A stretch of DNA of 64,000 bases from assembly GCA_037447655.1 (NCBI GenBank), contig JBBHKE010000130.1:1-64000 (forward strand). Reading direction: 5' to 3'. Made by a program: the position numbers and the translations under genes. Every line of letters starts with the position of its first letter. Within the stretch, counting starts at the first letter, position 1. This DNA is from Zygnema cylindricum. Taxonomy: Eukaryota > Streptophyta > Zygnematophyceae > Zygnematales > Zygnemataceae. Shown here piece by piece: positions 1 through 12,230 of this stretch. Under the pieces are notes generated by a model. It saw only the letters and a program-made list of their open reading frames with translations. It had not been told where the DNA came from and did not search any database.

Positions 1-1061
1 ATTAGGGCCAAAGCAGAAATAGGGGGAAATTGGGCTTTTAATTTACGAACCTGAAACAAAACAGAAATTTAAAATTAAAGGACGCTTTTCTAAAGGATAT
101 TTTAATCTAAAAAGCCAGTAAGAAATATAGTTTAAGAAAGAATTTGATTTGAAAGAAAAGAAAATTAATTTAAAAATACATAAAAAGAAAATGAAGATGA
201 AGTTTTTTTTTTAAATAAATTTGAAAATCCAGATCTTCTTAGTTGAGCAGGAAATATATATATACTGAACATAAAGAGTTTTTTTTTTAATTTTGAACAC
301 AGAGTAGATCATACCAATAAAAATTGCACATTGGCTTGTGAAGATTTTTACCACAATGTTGAAACATGAATTAGTGTGAATCTTACTGACAAGAAATTAC
401 CACCCAGTGTGAAATTTTCACACATGAATTAGTGTGGATCACACCGGCAAAAATAATCACTCCATTGTAGAGAGTTTCAACAGAATTTGACACACATTAG
501 TGTGGACCGAGGAGAAAAAACACCGTCAATTGTAGTGAACTTAAAACAACTATAACACACGAGTTAGTATGGATTTCACTGATAAGAAGATTACCCATTA
601 TTTTCAGAGAGTTTCGGACAATTTTTGGCACACCAATGACTATGAATCTTAAAGATAATAATATACAAATCGTAGGTCAAGAGTTTAGCGCAAATTTGAC
701 ACATAAATTAGTGTGACTGATAAAAAAACAAACATAGCTTGTAAAACTTCAAGAACAATTTTGACTTAAATCATCGTGTGGACCCAATCAATGAAAAACA
801 TACACGGATGGTATCCAAAATCCGTAAATTGCACATACGTACGCCACGTAGAAGTGCAGTATGTACGGAACCTAACACTTCAACCATTTCAGCTTAGTAT
901 GATAATGTGGATTCTTACAAACAAAAAAACACCCATTGCTTGCAGCGAGTTTACCAAAACTTTGACACGTGAATTAATGTGGATCTTACTGGTGAAAATT
1001 TAACCATTGCTAGTGAAGAGTTTTAACACAGTTTTTAGACATGAACTAGTGTGGATTTTAC
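1..1061. repeat. Intronic tandem repeat, unit about 70 bp, touching a splice donor
   Basis: This is intron sequence of the minus-strand nucleotidyltransferase gene. From about 300 to 1061 it is a degenerate tandem repeat; the core 'gaattagtgtggatcttac' recurs near 371, 429, 497, 564, 635, 708, 772, 900, 973 and 1046, mostly 58-73 bp apart. The last copy overlaps the donor of the exon ending at 1062, so several other copies read GTAAG-like donor sequence on the minus strand. Bases 1-300 are AT-rich with no recognisable feature. I see no further exon of the gene here. Confidence 0.75.
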
Positions 1062-4000
1062 CAGTTCAGCAGTTCGAAGTCCCGTATGAGAAGGTCCCTC
1101 AAAACTGATATCCAACCGAACCTGTTTCCGATCCTCAATATTTCCACACGGACCTACCGCCCTCTTGATTTCCGTTTTTTTCTGACCCCGAATCGTCCTT
1201 TCCTCCACTACTTCCAGACCTTCCCCATCTTTACATTTCTGCTTTTCCTGAATTATTCTCTCAACCCTCTCTCCTTTTCTCACTCTCATTCCCGCTTCTT
1301 GGCCCTCTCTCTCCCCCTGTCCCTCTCGCTGTCCTCCCTCTCGATTATCTTCCTCTTTTTCGTCTTCATTCATTTTTTCTGTCAGAATTTTCCTTTCAAA
1401 TTCCTCTAAATTCTTTCTTTGAATTCTATCTTTCCCGACCTCGTCTTTCTTTTCTTCCGTCTCCTGGTCCCCTTCTTCTTTACCTCTCTCTCCTCTCTCT
1501 AAATCTCGACTTCCTTCCTCACCGTTTCCCTTTTCAATCGTCCCAATCTGACTAGCCACTTGCTCTACCACTCTCTCACTACCACTCCCCTCACTACCAG
1601 TCCCTACATCATCTTTATCTCCATCCATTTTTTGGTACATTTTTCCTCCTCCTCCCATTGAATCCGATCTTTCTGTTGGTTTTCTCTGAGACAATTCGAT
1701 AGGATTTGTCTCATTCACTATCACCTGACCAACTATATTACGTGAATCACAGTTTTGTATTTCCGTTGAATCTAAATTAATGTTTGCGGTGAGAATAATA
1801 ATGGGTACGGCCGTATTTTCGATAGTTTTGATGGAATCTCCCTTGACCCAATCTTGATCTGCCAAATAACGAGAAGCGTGCTGCGATTGAACAAAACAGT
1901 GCAAAATGACCAAGAGAAGAAAAAGAATACTGAAAGGACAGCCTCCCCTCCCCTCCCTCCCCTCCCCTCCCCTCCCCTCCCCTTCCGTTTCCTTTCAGGC
2001 TCCATTTTTTTCCAAACCCAGTGAACATCTTCGGCTGTAAAATAAAGACGTTCCTCCCCTCCCCTCCCCTCCCCTCTCCCTCCCCTCCCCTCCTCTCTCT
2101 CTCTCCCTCCCCCTCTCTCCCTCCTCCTCCCTCCCTCCCTCCCTCCCTGGGTGTGTTTCTCTTTCTCTCACTCCCTCAATCTCTGTCTAACTCTCTCCCA
2201 TCCACTCTCTCTCTCTACCACCGATAGTCTATGTGAAGAGAGAGAGTGTGTGTTTGTGAGAGAGAGAAGAATTAACAATTATCTCTCTACACATATATTA
2301 ATACTCTGTGGTAACCTCGTTTTGACTGCAACCCTTATGGTAGGTGGGCTAATAGGGAGGCCATCTTTTGATAAATTCCATCATTAAAATGAAAAAGAAA
2401 AAGAAAGAGAAAAGAAGAAAAAAGCAACTAGACCTCCAAATTTAACTATTCAAGAAATGGAGATTCTAAACCTGGCAATAATGGCGAACCGAAAACAAGA
2501 ATGAAATTAGAAAAGACAAGTCAAACAAGAACGTCAAGCAAGAAAAAAAAAGCAGTAACTAAGAAAGGAGAGATAGAGGAGAGAAGGAGAGGAGAGGGAG
2601 AAGCAAAATGACAAATTTTTGCATCAAAATCTTGCCAAATTTGCCTTAACAAAAACTAGTGGACCCACTCATACTGGTACAGGCAAGGACACTATTTATC
2701 CACACACTTCAAAAAAGAAATCTATTTAACGATGTTTTACAAGTGAATTGGATTCATTTCCTTGGTGCGAAACATGAGTTAAGGGTGCAGTATGCAGTAT
2801 TGTACAAAAAAAATTGTGAACTACAACGTCTACCGCAATTACTGTGGTTTAAAACGAAATTGTAAAGATCAACAAAGGCGAAAATGTCAATAGGTGAGCA
2901 GAACTTAAAATAGTTACATCCAATAAGTAGTATTTACACCACATATAGCAAAGCGGTCAAAATTTCAATCCTCTAAATTTGTAGTCACACTATGGATGGT
3001 AGACAGTCTAACAAAAACAACAAAATCATGAAGTCGGGAGAATCGGGGCCAGGATTCGGGTCAGAGTGGATGGGTTTTCAGTAACAAACCCACAAAAAGA
3101 CTTAATTTCACAAGAATTGTAGAAACCGCAAAATTATCAATGATACCCAGAAACCAAAAACCAAAAAAAAAAAACTTGCTGAACAAAACTTACGATCATA
3201 ACAGTGGTTCCCAGCGATAAAAAGCCGTAAAATTATTGACGATACCCAAACGTCCAAAAACCATAAACCAAAAATACTTGCTGAATCTAGAAACTTGCTG
3301 CCCATAAAACCCACATTAATTACAATGCCTTTCCCGTGGGTCCCGCTCACGTTACCTGAAGACAAGTCTCTTTGATCCCATTTCTTCCTTCCAAGATTCC
3401 CGCCTCTTTGATAGGCTCTAAATTCCTGACAGGTGGCAAATAAACCACCACATCCACGTCACTACTGGGAAGAGCCAATCCCGTCGCATTTGAACCAAAA
3501 ATAGAGATTCGACTTCGGGGCCAAAGGACTTGGAGAGCGCGAGTTACTTTTGTGATTGCCGCCATTTGGTACACTTTCCGAGCACGCATTTCGTTTGCGA
3601 CCTGGGAGAAAAAGGGAAGAAAGGGGAAAAACAAGAAAGAAAGGTATAGGGTGGGGAGGGAGCGAAGTGGGGAGGGAGCGAAGAGGGGAGGGAGCGAGGG
3701 AGGGAGGGAGGGAGGGGATGGAAAAGAGGGAGAGAGAGGAGTAAGAAAGGGACAGAGAAAGAGATAGAAAAAAAAAGCCTCTTCCTCTTCCCTCCAGCAC
3801 GGCACTTCTTGCACATTAGAAAATAACAGCACTTCACCCATAATACAACATAATGTCCTCCACTTAAATCCATCAATTCCGCAAAACGAGTTCACATTTT
3901 ACACTTAAGATAATTCAGTTCATGTAACAAACTTAACCAAAGCTTCAAATTTCTCACCTGCAAACAGAAATCTTCAATTTCTTGATGTAAGGCACAATGC

Positions 4001-7000
4001 AGAGCCGCTAAGGCCGGTTGTTGGGATAAATCTCCGGTCCGTAAAGCTTCAAAAGGGAGAGAAACTGGTCTTCTTTGGTTCTGAGATTGAGTCAAAACTG
4101 CAGGACCCATCTCTCGCAATCGGTTTTCTGGATCTCCCTCTCTCTCTCCATCAAAAGGAGAATTTCCGGTTACAATCAAAGACTTATTACCACTCTCTCC
4201 AGTACCAAAATTTGGTCCCGCTTGACCAGGAGGTAACAAACCCCAATGTCGAGGACTTGAGCTCCCGGATCGAACTCTCGAAAATCCTTTTTGACGACGA
4301 ACGCCAGCTATAGGAGAGGGAGGAGGAGGAGGGGGAGCTTCTCGAGGAGGATGATATCTTAAAACAGGAGAGGAAGGTCTTTTCCAGCGGACTGTCCTTC
4401 CCTGAGGACCACTCCCACTCCCTTTTTCCCATTGATTATTATGAGCTGGACTCATAAAATTTGGACTTATTCTACCCGAGTCTTTATTAATCGAAGAGGT
4501 TCGAGAAATAGGGGACGAGGTATAAGTACTGAAGGGAACTCGAGGTTGACGAGAATTTGAGGAATTTATGGACGTCCGAACAAGGATTGGCCGAGGTCGA
4601 TGGAAAGATAAGTCGATACCACAATTAATGTTGACAGAAGAAGAGGTAGACACAACCGACTTTACTTGAGCTTGCATCAAATTTGGACTGACATTGACCA
4701 TAACTCCTCCTGTGATTCCCGCAACGACTCCTCCCCCTCCTCCTCCGCTGCCTCCTCCTCCTCCTTCTCCTAGTCCAGATCCTAATACTGTTCCCATTGC
4801 AGAAATCTCAGAATCTCCCAGAGGAGAAACAGAAATCTGTTTATCGAGATGCAGATCGTTACCGTCCGAAGTTCCGATAACAACCGACTCTCCAGAAAGA
4901 GTTAGAGGAGCTCCATTTTCGCTGAGAACCGAGGAAGTTGGAGAGGGAATATTGGATTGTTCTCTCGGTTGGGCAGTAAGTCCAAGACCAGGATAGGAAG
5001 AAGACAAAGGAAACCCCATTACGATATCGTCTAAAATTGTTTTTACGTCCGCTTCTCTTCTTGCCCATGAACTATCCTCTGAACCTAAAGAAGAACCAGC
5101 CCGAGAAGTTCCTCCTCCTGTGGAATAATCTGCAGCAGTCCAATACAAAACTCCTCCTCCAAAAGCTTCATGAAAATCAACATTTTCCTCATCTCGGCAA
5201 AAAGACGAATCATTTCGTTCGCTGTTTCCACCTTCCAGTCCACTATCCAATCCACTGTCTGAAAAATAAGCATATTCAGGAAAATCATCAATTTCCTCTC
5301 CTGCTCCCTCTGCCCTAACTGAAAGATCTCCATCTGTATCCACCGCCGACCAATCCTCACCATCCGATGACAATAAACTGCCTGGAATTCCTTCTATTCC
5401 TCCTCCTCCTCCTCCTCCTCCCACTCTGCCTCCTCCTCCAGCTCCTACTCCTACTGTTGGCCCTCCCACCACCCCTACTCCTCCAACTCCAACTCCAACT
5501 CCTACTACTCCTACTCCTACTCCTACTCCTCCTACTCCTACTCCTACTCCTACTCCTACTCCTACACTACAAAGTCCTCCTTTCATACCAGAAATTTGTC
5601 CGCTACTAATAGCTGTTTGATAACCAGAATCGATCTGAGGAAGTTTCACTCTCAATCCTCCCTGATTTAAGGTTTTTGAACCTCCCACTAGAACCTTCCC
5701 ACCTGGCAGAAGACCAACGGGTGTCCCATTTTCATCTGCAAAAATTCCTCCTTTTAAACTCTGACAATTTCCGTTCCATACGTCAAAGGCCGTTCCTCCT
5801 CCTAGTCCACTGGCCAAAGTCCAATGGGAAACTTTATTTAAATTCAAGTTTTGAAGGTTTTGTTGCCCATGACATAACCAAATTGGGTCCATTTCCATCT
5901 CCACTTGTAATCCCTCATTTGTAATTCCCTCGAGGCTCGTCTCGTTAGCCCAGTTGGCGGGCAATCTCGGCCATTCGTCAGAATTTCTTCGAGAAGAGGA
6001 ACTACTTTTAACAGATTGGGGAGATTTTGGAGGTAGTGCAGTAGAGGAACTCCCCAAATATTTGTTTTGTCCAGTTGTACTTCCAGCCATTGGGGCCAAT
6101 GGGGGTCTAGGTTGATGCGATTCTATCAAGTGGTTGGCAGTCCTACTTGGGACTTGAGCTGGAGAGGTAGAAGTAGTATTCTCTTCAATTTTCTCCTCCA
6201 TTTTCTCTCCATTTTCTCTTCCATTTTCTGCTCCATCTTCTCTCCCATTTTATCTTCCAATTTATCTCTTACAAACGTCTCACTCAATCGTCTAGGTATA
6301 TAATCTTTAAATTTCTGCTTTTCCAAACATTCATTACTTTGGCTCCATTGGTTCTCTGTCAATGCCCTCTCTCTCTCCATCTCCTTCACCCTCTCCCTCT
6401 CCTCTCTCTCACTTTCCATCGCCCTCTCCCTCTCCCGCTCCCGCTCTCTCTCCCTCTCCCTCTCCCTATCTCTCTCCCGCTCTCGCAGTCCATTAGGTGA
6501 AGAACTCTGACGTCTTATGCCTCCAGGGATTGACTTTGGTTGACTCGCTTGGACTACAAGTTTCTGGGAGCTTTTCGAATGAGATCCTTCTGAAAGGGCA
6601 GATTGAAAATCTAAAGGTCCCTCAGGTTGAGAAGATTTTAAAAAACTTTTGGATGGCATTTCCTGTGCATTTTTCGGGGTCTGTGAGCAGTTTAAGCTAC
6701 CCAAAGAGGAAAGATTTTCTTTTGAGAATTTTGAGACTACCGCAGGATGCCAGGAAACAGAAAGAGGAGGAGGAGGAGGAAGAGGAATGGTCTTATTTTT
6801 TCCATGGCATCTTTCCTTTTCCAACCACTGTGAAAAATCTGGTTCTTGTGCAATCGAAAAATTTTCATTTCCCAAAGTTATCCCGTGTCCACAAGAAAAA
6901 TGGCCTTTCTCTTTGGGAACTGATGGAGGCTGTATCTGTTTAGTTATCTCTCCCTCTCCCTCCTCTGGAATTCTCAAATGTTCACTTTCTAGTCGGATAT

Positions 7001-10000
7001 TTGTCGTAAATGCTTTTTGAATGAAATCGTTACGATGTGAATTTTTCTCCTCTACTAATCCTAACTTGCCTTCTGGCGATCTCACACGGCTCTCTGTCAC
7101 AGTCACACTACCGATACCTCCTCTCGCTTTACCTTTCCTTCCCTTCCCCACTCTCGCAAGGATCCACTCCTCTCCCTCCCCATTAAAATCCTCCACTTCA
7201 TTGCAAGGCAAAACCTTCCCTTGAATTTGAAGGTCTTCTTCCCCTTTCAAATCATCTTCAAAACAAGAAACTACGTGTTCATTTTTCGCCGATAACAAGG
7301 TACTCTCTCCTCCCTCCTTTCCTTGTATGCCCTCCTCACTCACCTGACTACCTCCTCTCCTCTTCTCTCTTTTTTTCCTGCTTTTCCCTCTCTTGGTTCC
7401 CTCCTGCCTTGCCCAATTATCAACACTAATTTTGGAAAGAGAAGCGTCAGGTCCCAAAAACTGAGTCGCATTTTCCTCCTCTCGTTCTCCATCTGTAATA
7501 GCATCCCGCGGATTTTCTTCCTGGCACTCTTCTTTGTCCTAGAATACCATTCATAACAAAACGAAGGAAGGTTAGAACACTTTTAATTACCCTAACACGT
7601 TATCCGGGATAACACAAGGGAACTCGAGAACGCTAGAATTCAGTTTTTTCCTCTTACAAACTCATTTTCCTCCGTAAACACTTCTTAATTTTTTTATCAG
7701 AATATTGTGATCGAAGGGTCAGAGTGTGAGCTTCAGATTGGAGACATAAAAATACAAACTCAAATGGAGAAAAACGAGATTGCGAGGCAAAAAGGATTAA
7801 CTCTAATGTCGAAAAAGCCTTAAAATAGTGCAACACAATGTACATCGCCCACCAATATTGGTGTAGAATACATTTGCAAATTTATGATGGGATCTTTCAT
7901 TCTAATTGACGTAAGATGAGCTGCATTCTATACTAATTCATGCTACTGATAGCATCAGAAGAATAGACAACACCCACGGACTTGTTAGATATACTATCCA
8001 CTCTAAATATTATCAAAGATTACTACCCAATTTAGAATTCTCAAAAATAATAGCATTTCAACTATAGCTAACAATATTGATTGTAAATAACTGATAACAA
8101 ACCCCATTCTAAACATTGTCAAAAATATTAGTCAACCTAATAAATAGACGATCGAACTGCAACGACACATCTACCAAAACAAACCAGATGATTGATTTTT
8201 AAAAAGTAGACTCACCTTTATCTTTCGAACCTCCATTGTTGTCATTGCATCCTCCTTCCTCTTCTTGACCTCCCTCTTTCTCTGTATCTTCTTTTTTTTT
8301 TTTACATCTCCAGCAGAACCCTCAACTCCTCTCCCTTTTTCCTTCCTTTCCTCGTCTCCATCACTCTGTTTCAGTCCTACGTTCCCCATCAATTCTGCCT
8401 CCACACAATCTTCCATAACTTTTACTAAACCCTCTCTCACTCTTCTGCAAACTCTATCAACCACAGTTTCAGCCGAACCCAAAAAACTAAATGTCCATGG
8501 AAGTTTCAATCCCGAGTCCGACTCTCCACCGTTCGCATCTCCCTTCCTCTCCTCCAATTCACATTTCAAATCTCCCCTCCTTTCCCATTTTACGGATCCC
8601 TTTCTTTCCTCCCCATCTCCTTTTACAGCGCCCTTTCTCTCCTCTTTACGAATTCCCTTTCTCTCTCTCTCCCAATCCAAAAGCCCAGAGCTCGAAACTT
8701 CAAGAAGAGCGAGAAGTCCGGTCAACCAAGTTCCAGCAGGAGAAGACCCTATATTTCTGGACCCTGTGGAAAAAATTGTAGCATTTGTCTTTTCTGAGAC
8801 ATTCCAATATATACCGTCTGTCAGACCAGTCATCCAATAAGGGCTTTTTATTCCCCTACAAAGTTTTTTTGAGAGAGTTTCCAGGTGGCGAATTGCTACT
8901 GGTGGAGGAGGTGCATTAAGAGAGTGCGTTTTGGGGGGATTAAAAGTTTGGGGAGAACTGATTAGACGGAGAACCTGGTGGAAAAAAAAAAAAAAGAGAG
9001 ACAGGGGAGGAGGGGGGGGACACTGAAATCAATGACACGTCAACTCATGTGATCAAGTAAGAACGTTATTTCCAAGGATCTGACATATTCGCACCAAGCT
9101 TAAGGGTCCTTGACCTTTGTATTAGATCCTAAGACTAGGTGTCAAACTTGATGTTGAGTGCAAAATTCCTTCATCAAAATTGTGTGTCGTGTAAACATGT
9201 TTGCATTTTTTTTACCACGGAAGGAAAGGGAAGGAAGGATTTTCACATCACAAAGCACAACAGAGAATTTTAAGGGCGGGAAAAGTAATTGGGACCAATG
9301 TTCACCAACAAAAAAGTTGAGACCGTGTAGCTCAAGATTGAAAAAAAAACAGAGCAACCGATTACTCATATGCCACGTTCTAGATATATGCATGTCAAAA
9401 TAGTCGTGGAATAGATGGACATATGGTTTCGATGGATTCCGATGATGTGCATCATTCAGTCGAGAGTCATTTATAATGGTTGTTTTCCATCTTTTCACAT
9501 CGTATTTTCTCATATTATTTCTAAAAGATGTGTGCATCCAAGGCTAAAAAGCATAAATCCCTAGTTGCCCCTTCGATTTTCAAACGAATAGAGTATCTAC
9601 AAGCATCTCGGTGGATGACAAATTTAAGCCCAATTTTCATGTGACCAAAAACCAATGGTTATGTTTACCACCTTTTCACATCATCTTTTGTCATGTTATT
9701 CCTAATAGACGTGAGCATCCAAGCCTATATGGCACACATCTTTAGGTGCACATACTATTTTTAAGAATGGAGTATCCACAAGAATCCTGGTGGATGACAA
9801 CTTCAAGCCTAATTTTCATGAATGGTTTATCCCTTCACAAACTACAATGCCATCGCCGCAGTTTTTTTGACCTAAAATCACAAATTAGTGCTGATAAATT
9901 AGGATTATACATTCTAATTTTGGGTTACACAAATAATTTCTTTACACTAATAACAATCAGCAATGTACACTGCCCATCCCTATTAGTGTTGACAAATATA

Positions 10001-11925
10001 ATTTCTACTGTAGTTTCCTTCCCCAAAATCACAAATTAGTAATAATAACACTATTTAGTTAAGTGGTCCAAGTTAAGTGGTCCATAATGAGCGATGTGGC
10101 AAAACATAATTTAGTGTTGTTAATTCGAATAAAGTGTTAACGCTAATAATTTCACTGACTCTGATAGGGCTGTAAGGTGTAGTTTGTCGTTGACTGGTAT
10201 AACCTCTTGAAAAAGTTATAAGATCGGGATCATGCGACTGTTACATTAAGGCTCAGAAAGGGCTTAAGTATTCCCAAAAGCGATAACTGAGCTATTTGAA
10301 TTGCAAAAATGTGTGATAAATGAAAAATGGTTCTACTTTCAAACTTCCATTGTTAATAATTAAAACAAGAATCGACTTCTTTGAATTACGACAGTAATTG
10401 CAACGACAATCTCTTTTACAAGTCTTTGATACAATCGTATCTCTTCACGGCCAAGGAAAGTCGTTTAACCGTTTAAGAACAAATGCAATTTTCATCTTAT
10501 TTCCGAACTTCTCCAAAAGAGGGGGCGGGGGGAGAGAGAGAGGTCGAAGTTTCTTGCTACCTCAGATTTGACGGCACGAGAAAAAGCACATCGGAGGAGC
10601 TTTCCCCTCTTTTTCGTCCCCACACTTTCTGTCCAATTTTCCAATCTCTTCTTCTTCTCCAAAACCACTCCTGCGAGTTCATTTCCGACAGACACTCGGC
10701 CTATTTGCTTCTTGCTACCCAAACTCAAACTGCTTGATTCTGTCCTCTTATCTTTCTCAACTCCTCCCCCTCCTCCCCTTCCCCTAACACTAGCCCCTCC
10801 TCGTCCCCTTCCTCTAATACTAGGTGGCAATGAGTGAGATCCTGCGACTTCCCTCCAACCTCTCCAGAGGGCAACTTCTAACCGGCTGGCTATATAGGCA
10901 GGCATATTGTAGTACCCATATGATTTCAGCCATTCCGTTTCTTGCCAGGACCAGGTGGACGACGAAGGAGAAGAAGTTAAATGAGGTAATAAGCACGGTT
11001 CCGAAAGAAAATCTCCCCAACTAAGCTCATCCATTACCTCCACAAACTTCTCTAAACTTTCCAAAAATTCCTCCGCCAATACAAGTGTGTCCAAAGACCG
11101 GCATTCGTGACTAGGTTTTCGCAACTCTCCTCCTCCTCCTCCTCCTCCTCCTCCTTTTCCCAACTTCTTCTCCCAATGTTTCCGTTCATGAACTGAAATT
11201 GAAGTTTTCATTCCTTCGTCTGAATGGAAAAGACGCACATTGGTCACTAAAAGGTCACCTGCTTGTTGTCGTTCTAACAATCGTCCCATAAAGCCTCGAC
11301 TTTGGCGGAAACATACACTCGGGAGATAGGAATGAGGGTTCGTAATACCAACTAACATTTTTTTAGGATGTTGGCTATCTGCTCCTCCTCCTCCTCCTCC
11401 TCCTCCCTCACCTTGTCCATTTGCCCTTTTGCCACCATTTTGGCGATGGATAGGAATATGAGGAGAAGAAGCATTATCAAGATTATCAGAAGGGGGGAAA
11501 CTGCCTTCTGATGGCACATCTGGCAAAACAAAAAAGGCTCCCGAGCCTCTCTTTTGTAATGTTTTTTGCATATTAAGGATTATTGTAAGCCATGAGACAT
11601 CCACTATTGCCAAAGCTTTCACTCTCTGTATGGGACTCAACGTTTGGAGCCATCCAAGAATGGCTCCCCTCAAACTGTTTACATGGATTCCGTGAGATTC
11701 TCTAGGATTTTTTGCTTCTTTGCAAGTTCCAATCCATTCTTCATTATTTTGCTTAAGTATGGAACTCGGATAGTTTCCGTTGCAAGGAATTAGGGTTTTG
11801 TTGTATGGAGGAGAGGGGCAGGACAGGTTAGGATCAGGGTTAGGGTTAGGTTTGAGGCGTGCGGAGCTTTTGTGGTAAATGGCAAGATGGTCGGTGAGAG
11901 TATCGAGAAGCTGCTGAGTTTCCAT
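1062..11925 (-). CDS. MEE44: MEE44-type Cid1/TRF4-like nucleotidyltransferase (non-canonical poly(A)/poly(U) polymerase), partial, one frame break
   Basis: Five minus-strand exons: 11925-10561, 8974-8216, 7538-3958, 3601-3356, 1880-1062; the rest (end of the catalytic fold, PAP-associated domain) lies beyond base 1. All introns are phase 0 GT-AG. The start METQQLLDTLTDHLAIYH and blocks such as EEFLESLEKFVEVMDELS match the N-terminal domain of plant At4g00060/MEE44 as I remember it. Exon 3 is a long disordered, S/G/P/E-rich region with the conserved patch VRSGSSSPRHWG. Exon 4 carries the nucleotidyltransferase core: LQVLWPRSR, the GS motif in IFGSNATG, two catalytic Asp in SSDVDVVV, then RNLEPIKEAGILEGRNG. 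Exon 5 has the third Asp in VRLDISF. The family adds non-templated A or U tails to RNA. Exon lengths are 1365, 759, 3581, 246 and 819 nt; only exon 3 is not a multiple of three, being 1 nt short near 6210. It could therefore be a pseudogene, carry an assembly error, or be a frame-broken allele. Intron 3602-3957 holds a C/T-rich tract before its acceptor and nothing else. Confidence 0.88.
1881..3355 (-). repeat. Intron 4 of the MEE44-like gene with C-rich/G-rich tracts
   Basis: The intron lies between the exon ending at 3356 (CAG|GTAACG) and the exon starting at 1880 (CGCAG|CAC). It contains blocks of CCCCT/CCCTC repeats at about 1942-1986 and 2055-2150, then CT and GA microsatellite to about 2265. 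On the transcribed strand these are runs of GGGGAGGGG, with four or more G-tracts in close series. The remainder (2270-3350) is AT-rich with no visible gene. Confidence 0.7.
5395..5572 (-). repeat. Coding hexanucleotide repeat encoding a Gly-Val run
   Basis: Inside exon 3 of the MEE44-like gene, imperfect CTCCTA/CCTACT repeats on the plus strand read on the minus strand as alternating Gly-Val followed by poly-Gly. Frame is kept throughout. A repeat of this kind is not part of the family core and looks like a local expansion in a disordered segment. Confidence 0.8.
6205..6252 (-). other. 1-nt frame break in a 12-nt coding repeat
   Basis: On the minus strand the unit ATGGAGSAGAAA is repeated. 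Units read in order ATGGAGCAGAAA, ATGGAAGAGAAA, ATGGAGAGAAA (11 nt), ATGGAGGAGAAA. The 11-nt unit shifts the frame, so the upstream part of exon 3 runs out to a stop near 6126 while the conserved downstream part is open only from a stop near 6250. A 114-nt intron with a plausible donor (6272) and acceptor (6159) exists but is a multiple of three and does not restore the frame. Confidence 0.75.
6362..6490 (-). repeat. Coding CT/GA tract encoding Arg-Glu repeats
   Basis: CTCTCTCCC-type repeats on the plus strand give runs of Arg-Glu and Met-Glu-Arg-Glu on the coding strand of exon 3. This is low-complexity expansion within the same disordered region as the 12-nt repeat. A second, longer R/E/K-rich insert of the same style sits in exon 5 of this gene. 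Confidence 0.75.
7539..8215 (-). other. Intron 2 of the MEE44-like gene
   Basis: AT-rich intron between the donor at 8215 (AAG|GTGAGT) and the acceptor at 7539 (TCTAG|GAC). I see no repeat, mobile element or RNA gene in it. Confidence 0.7.
9475..9830. repeat. Intronic tandem duplication, unit about 180 bp
   Basis: Two direct copies follow one another in intron 1 of the MEE44-like gene. The block beginning 'cacatcgtattttctcat' at 9497 recurs as 'cacatcatcttttgtcat' at 9677, and the segments ending in 'ggtggatgacaa' and 'aattttcatg' match in the same order. Divergence is moderate, so the duplication is not recent. The rest of the intron (8975-9470) has no visible feature. Confidence 0.75.
9966..10195. 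mobile_element. MITE family A, copy 1 (intron 1 of the MEE44-like gene)
   Basis: A non-coding element of about 230 bp. The left end is TACACTGCCCATCC followed by CTATTAGTGTTGAC; the right end, reversed, starts CTACACCTTACAGCCC. The middle holds the family block with 'ccaaaatcacaaattagt' and 'gatgtggcaaaacataa'. Similar copies lie at 15764, 30092 and 31945, with a fragment at 23591. No transposase is present, so the autonomous partner is unknown. Confidence 0.65.
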
Positions 11926-12016
11926 TTTGATTGGACGGAGAAGTTGCGGCGAAATCAGCCTGCAGGAAGAATGGCTGGCATAGTATTGTCCACGTGGATG
12001 ATTTCTGGGGCAATAA

Positions 12017-12145
12017 TTCTACCATCGAGAGGGAGAGATGGAGGGAGGGAGGGAGGGAGGGAGGGAGGGAGGGAGGGAGAGAGAGAGGGAGAGAGAGGGG
12101 GAGAGAGAGAGAGAGAGGGAGAGAGAGAGGGAGAGAGAAAGGACA
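12017..12145. repeat. GA/CT microsatellite in the leader of the MEE44-like gene
   Basis: GGGA and GA repeats on the plus strand, pyrimidine-rich on the minus strand, starting about 90 bp upstream of the ATG at 11925. It is probably transcribed as part of the 5' leader of the minus-strand gene. CT-rich leaders are common in plants. Confidence 0.7.
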
Positions 12146-12230
12146 GGGAAGAAGGACAAGAATGAGAAGGGAAGAGTGGACGAAAGGTAAGGTATACACA
12201 GTGGAAGGGAATGTATAATGGAAGGAACAT

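Noticed and set aside
1086-1409. Plus-strand frame of 107 codons
   Set aside because: It is the reverse reading of the Glu/Lys/Arg-rich part of exon 5 of the minus-strand gene, which is supported by family motifs and splice sites.
6159-6272. Small intron (GTAAGA ... CTCCAG) that might repair the exon 3 frame
   Set aside because: Its length is 114 nt, a multiple of three, so removing it leaves the same frame and the same stop.
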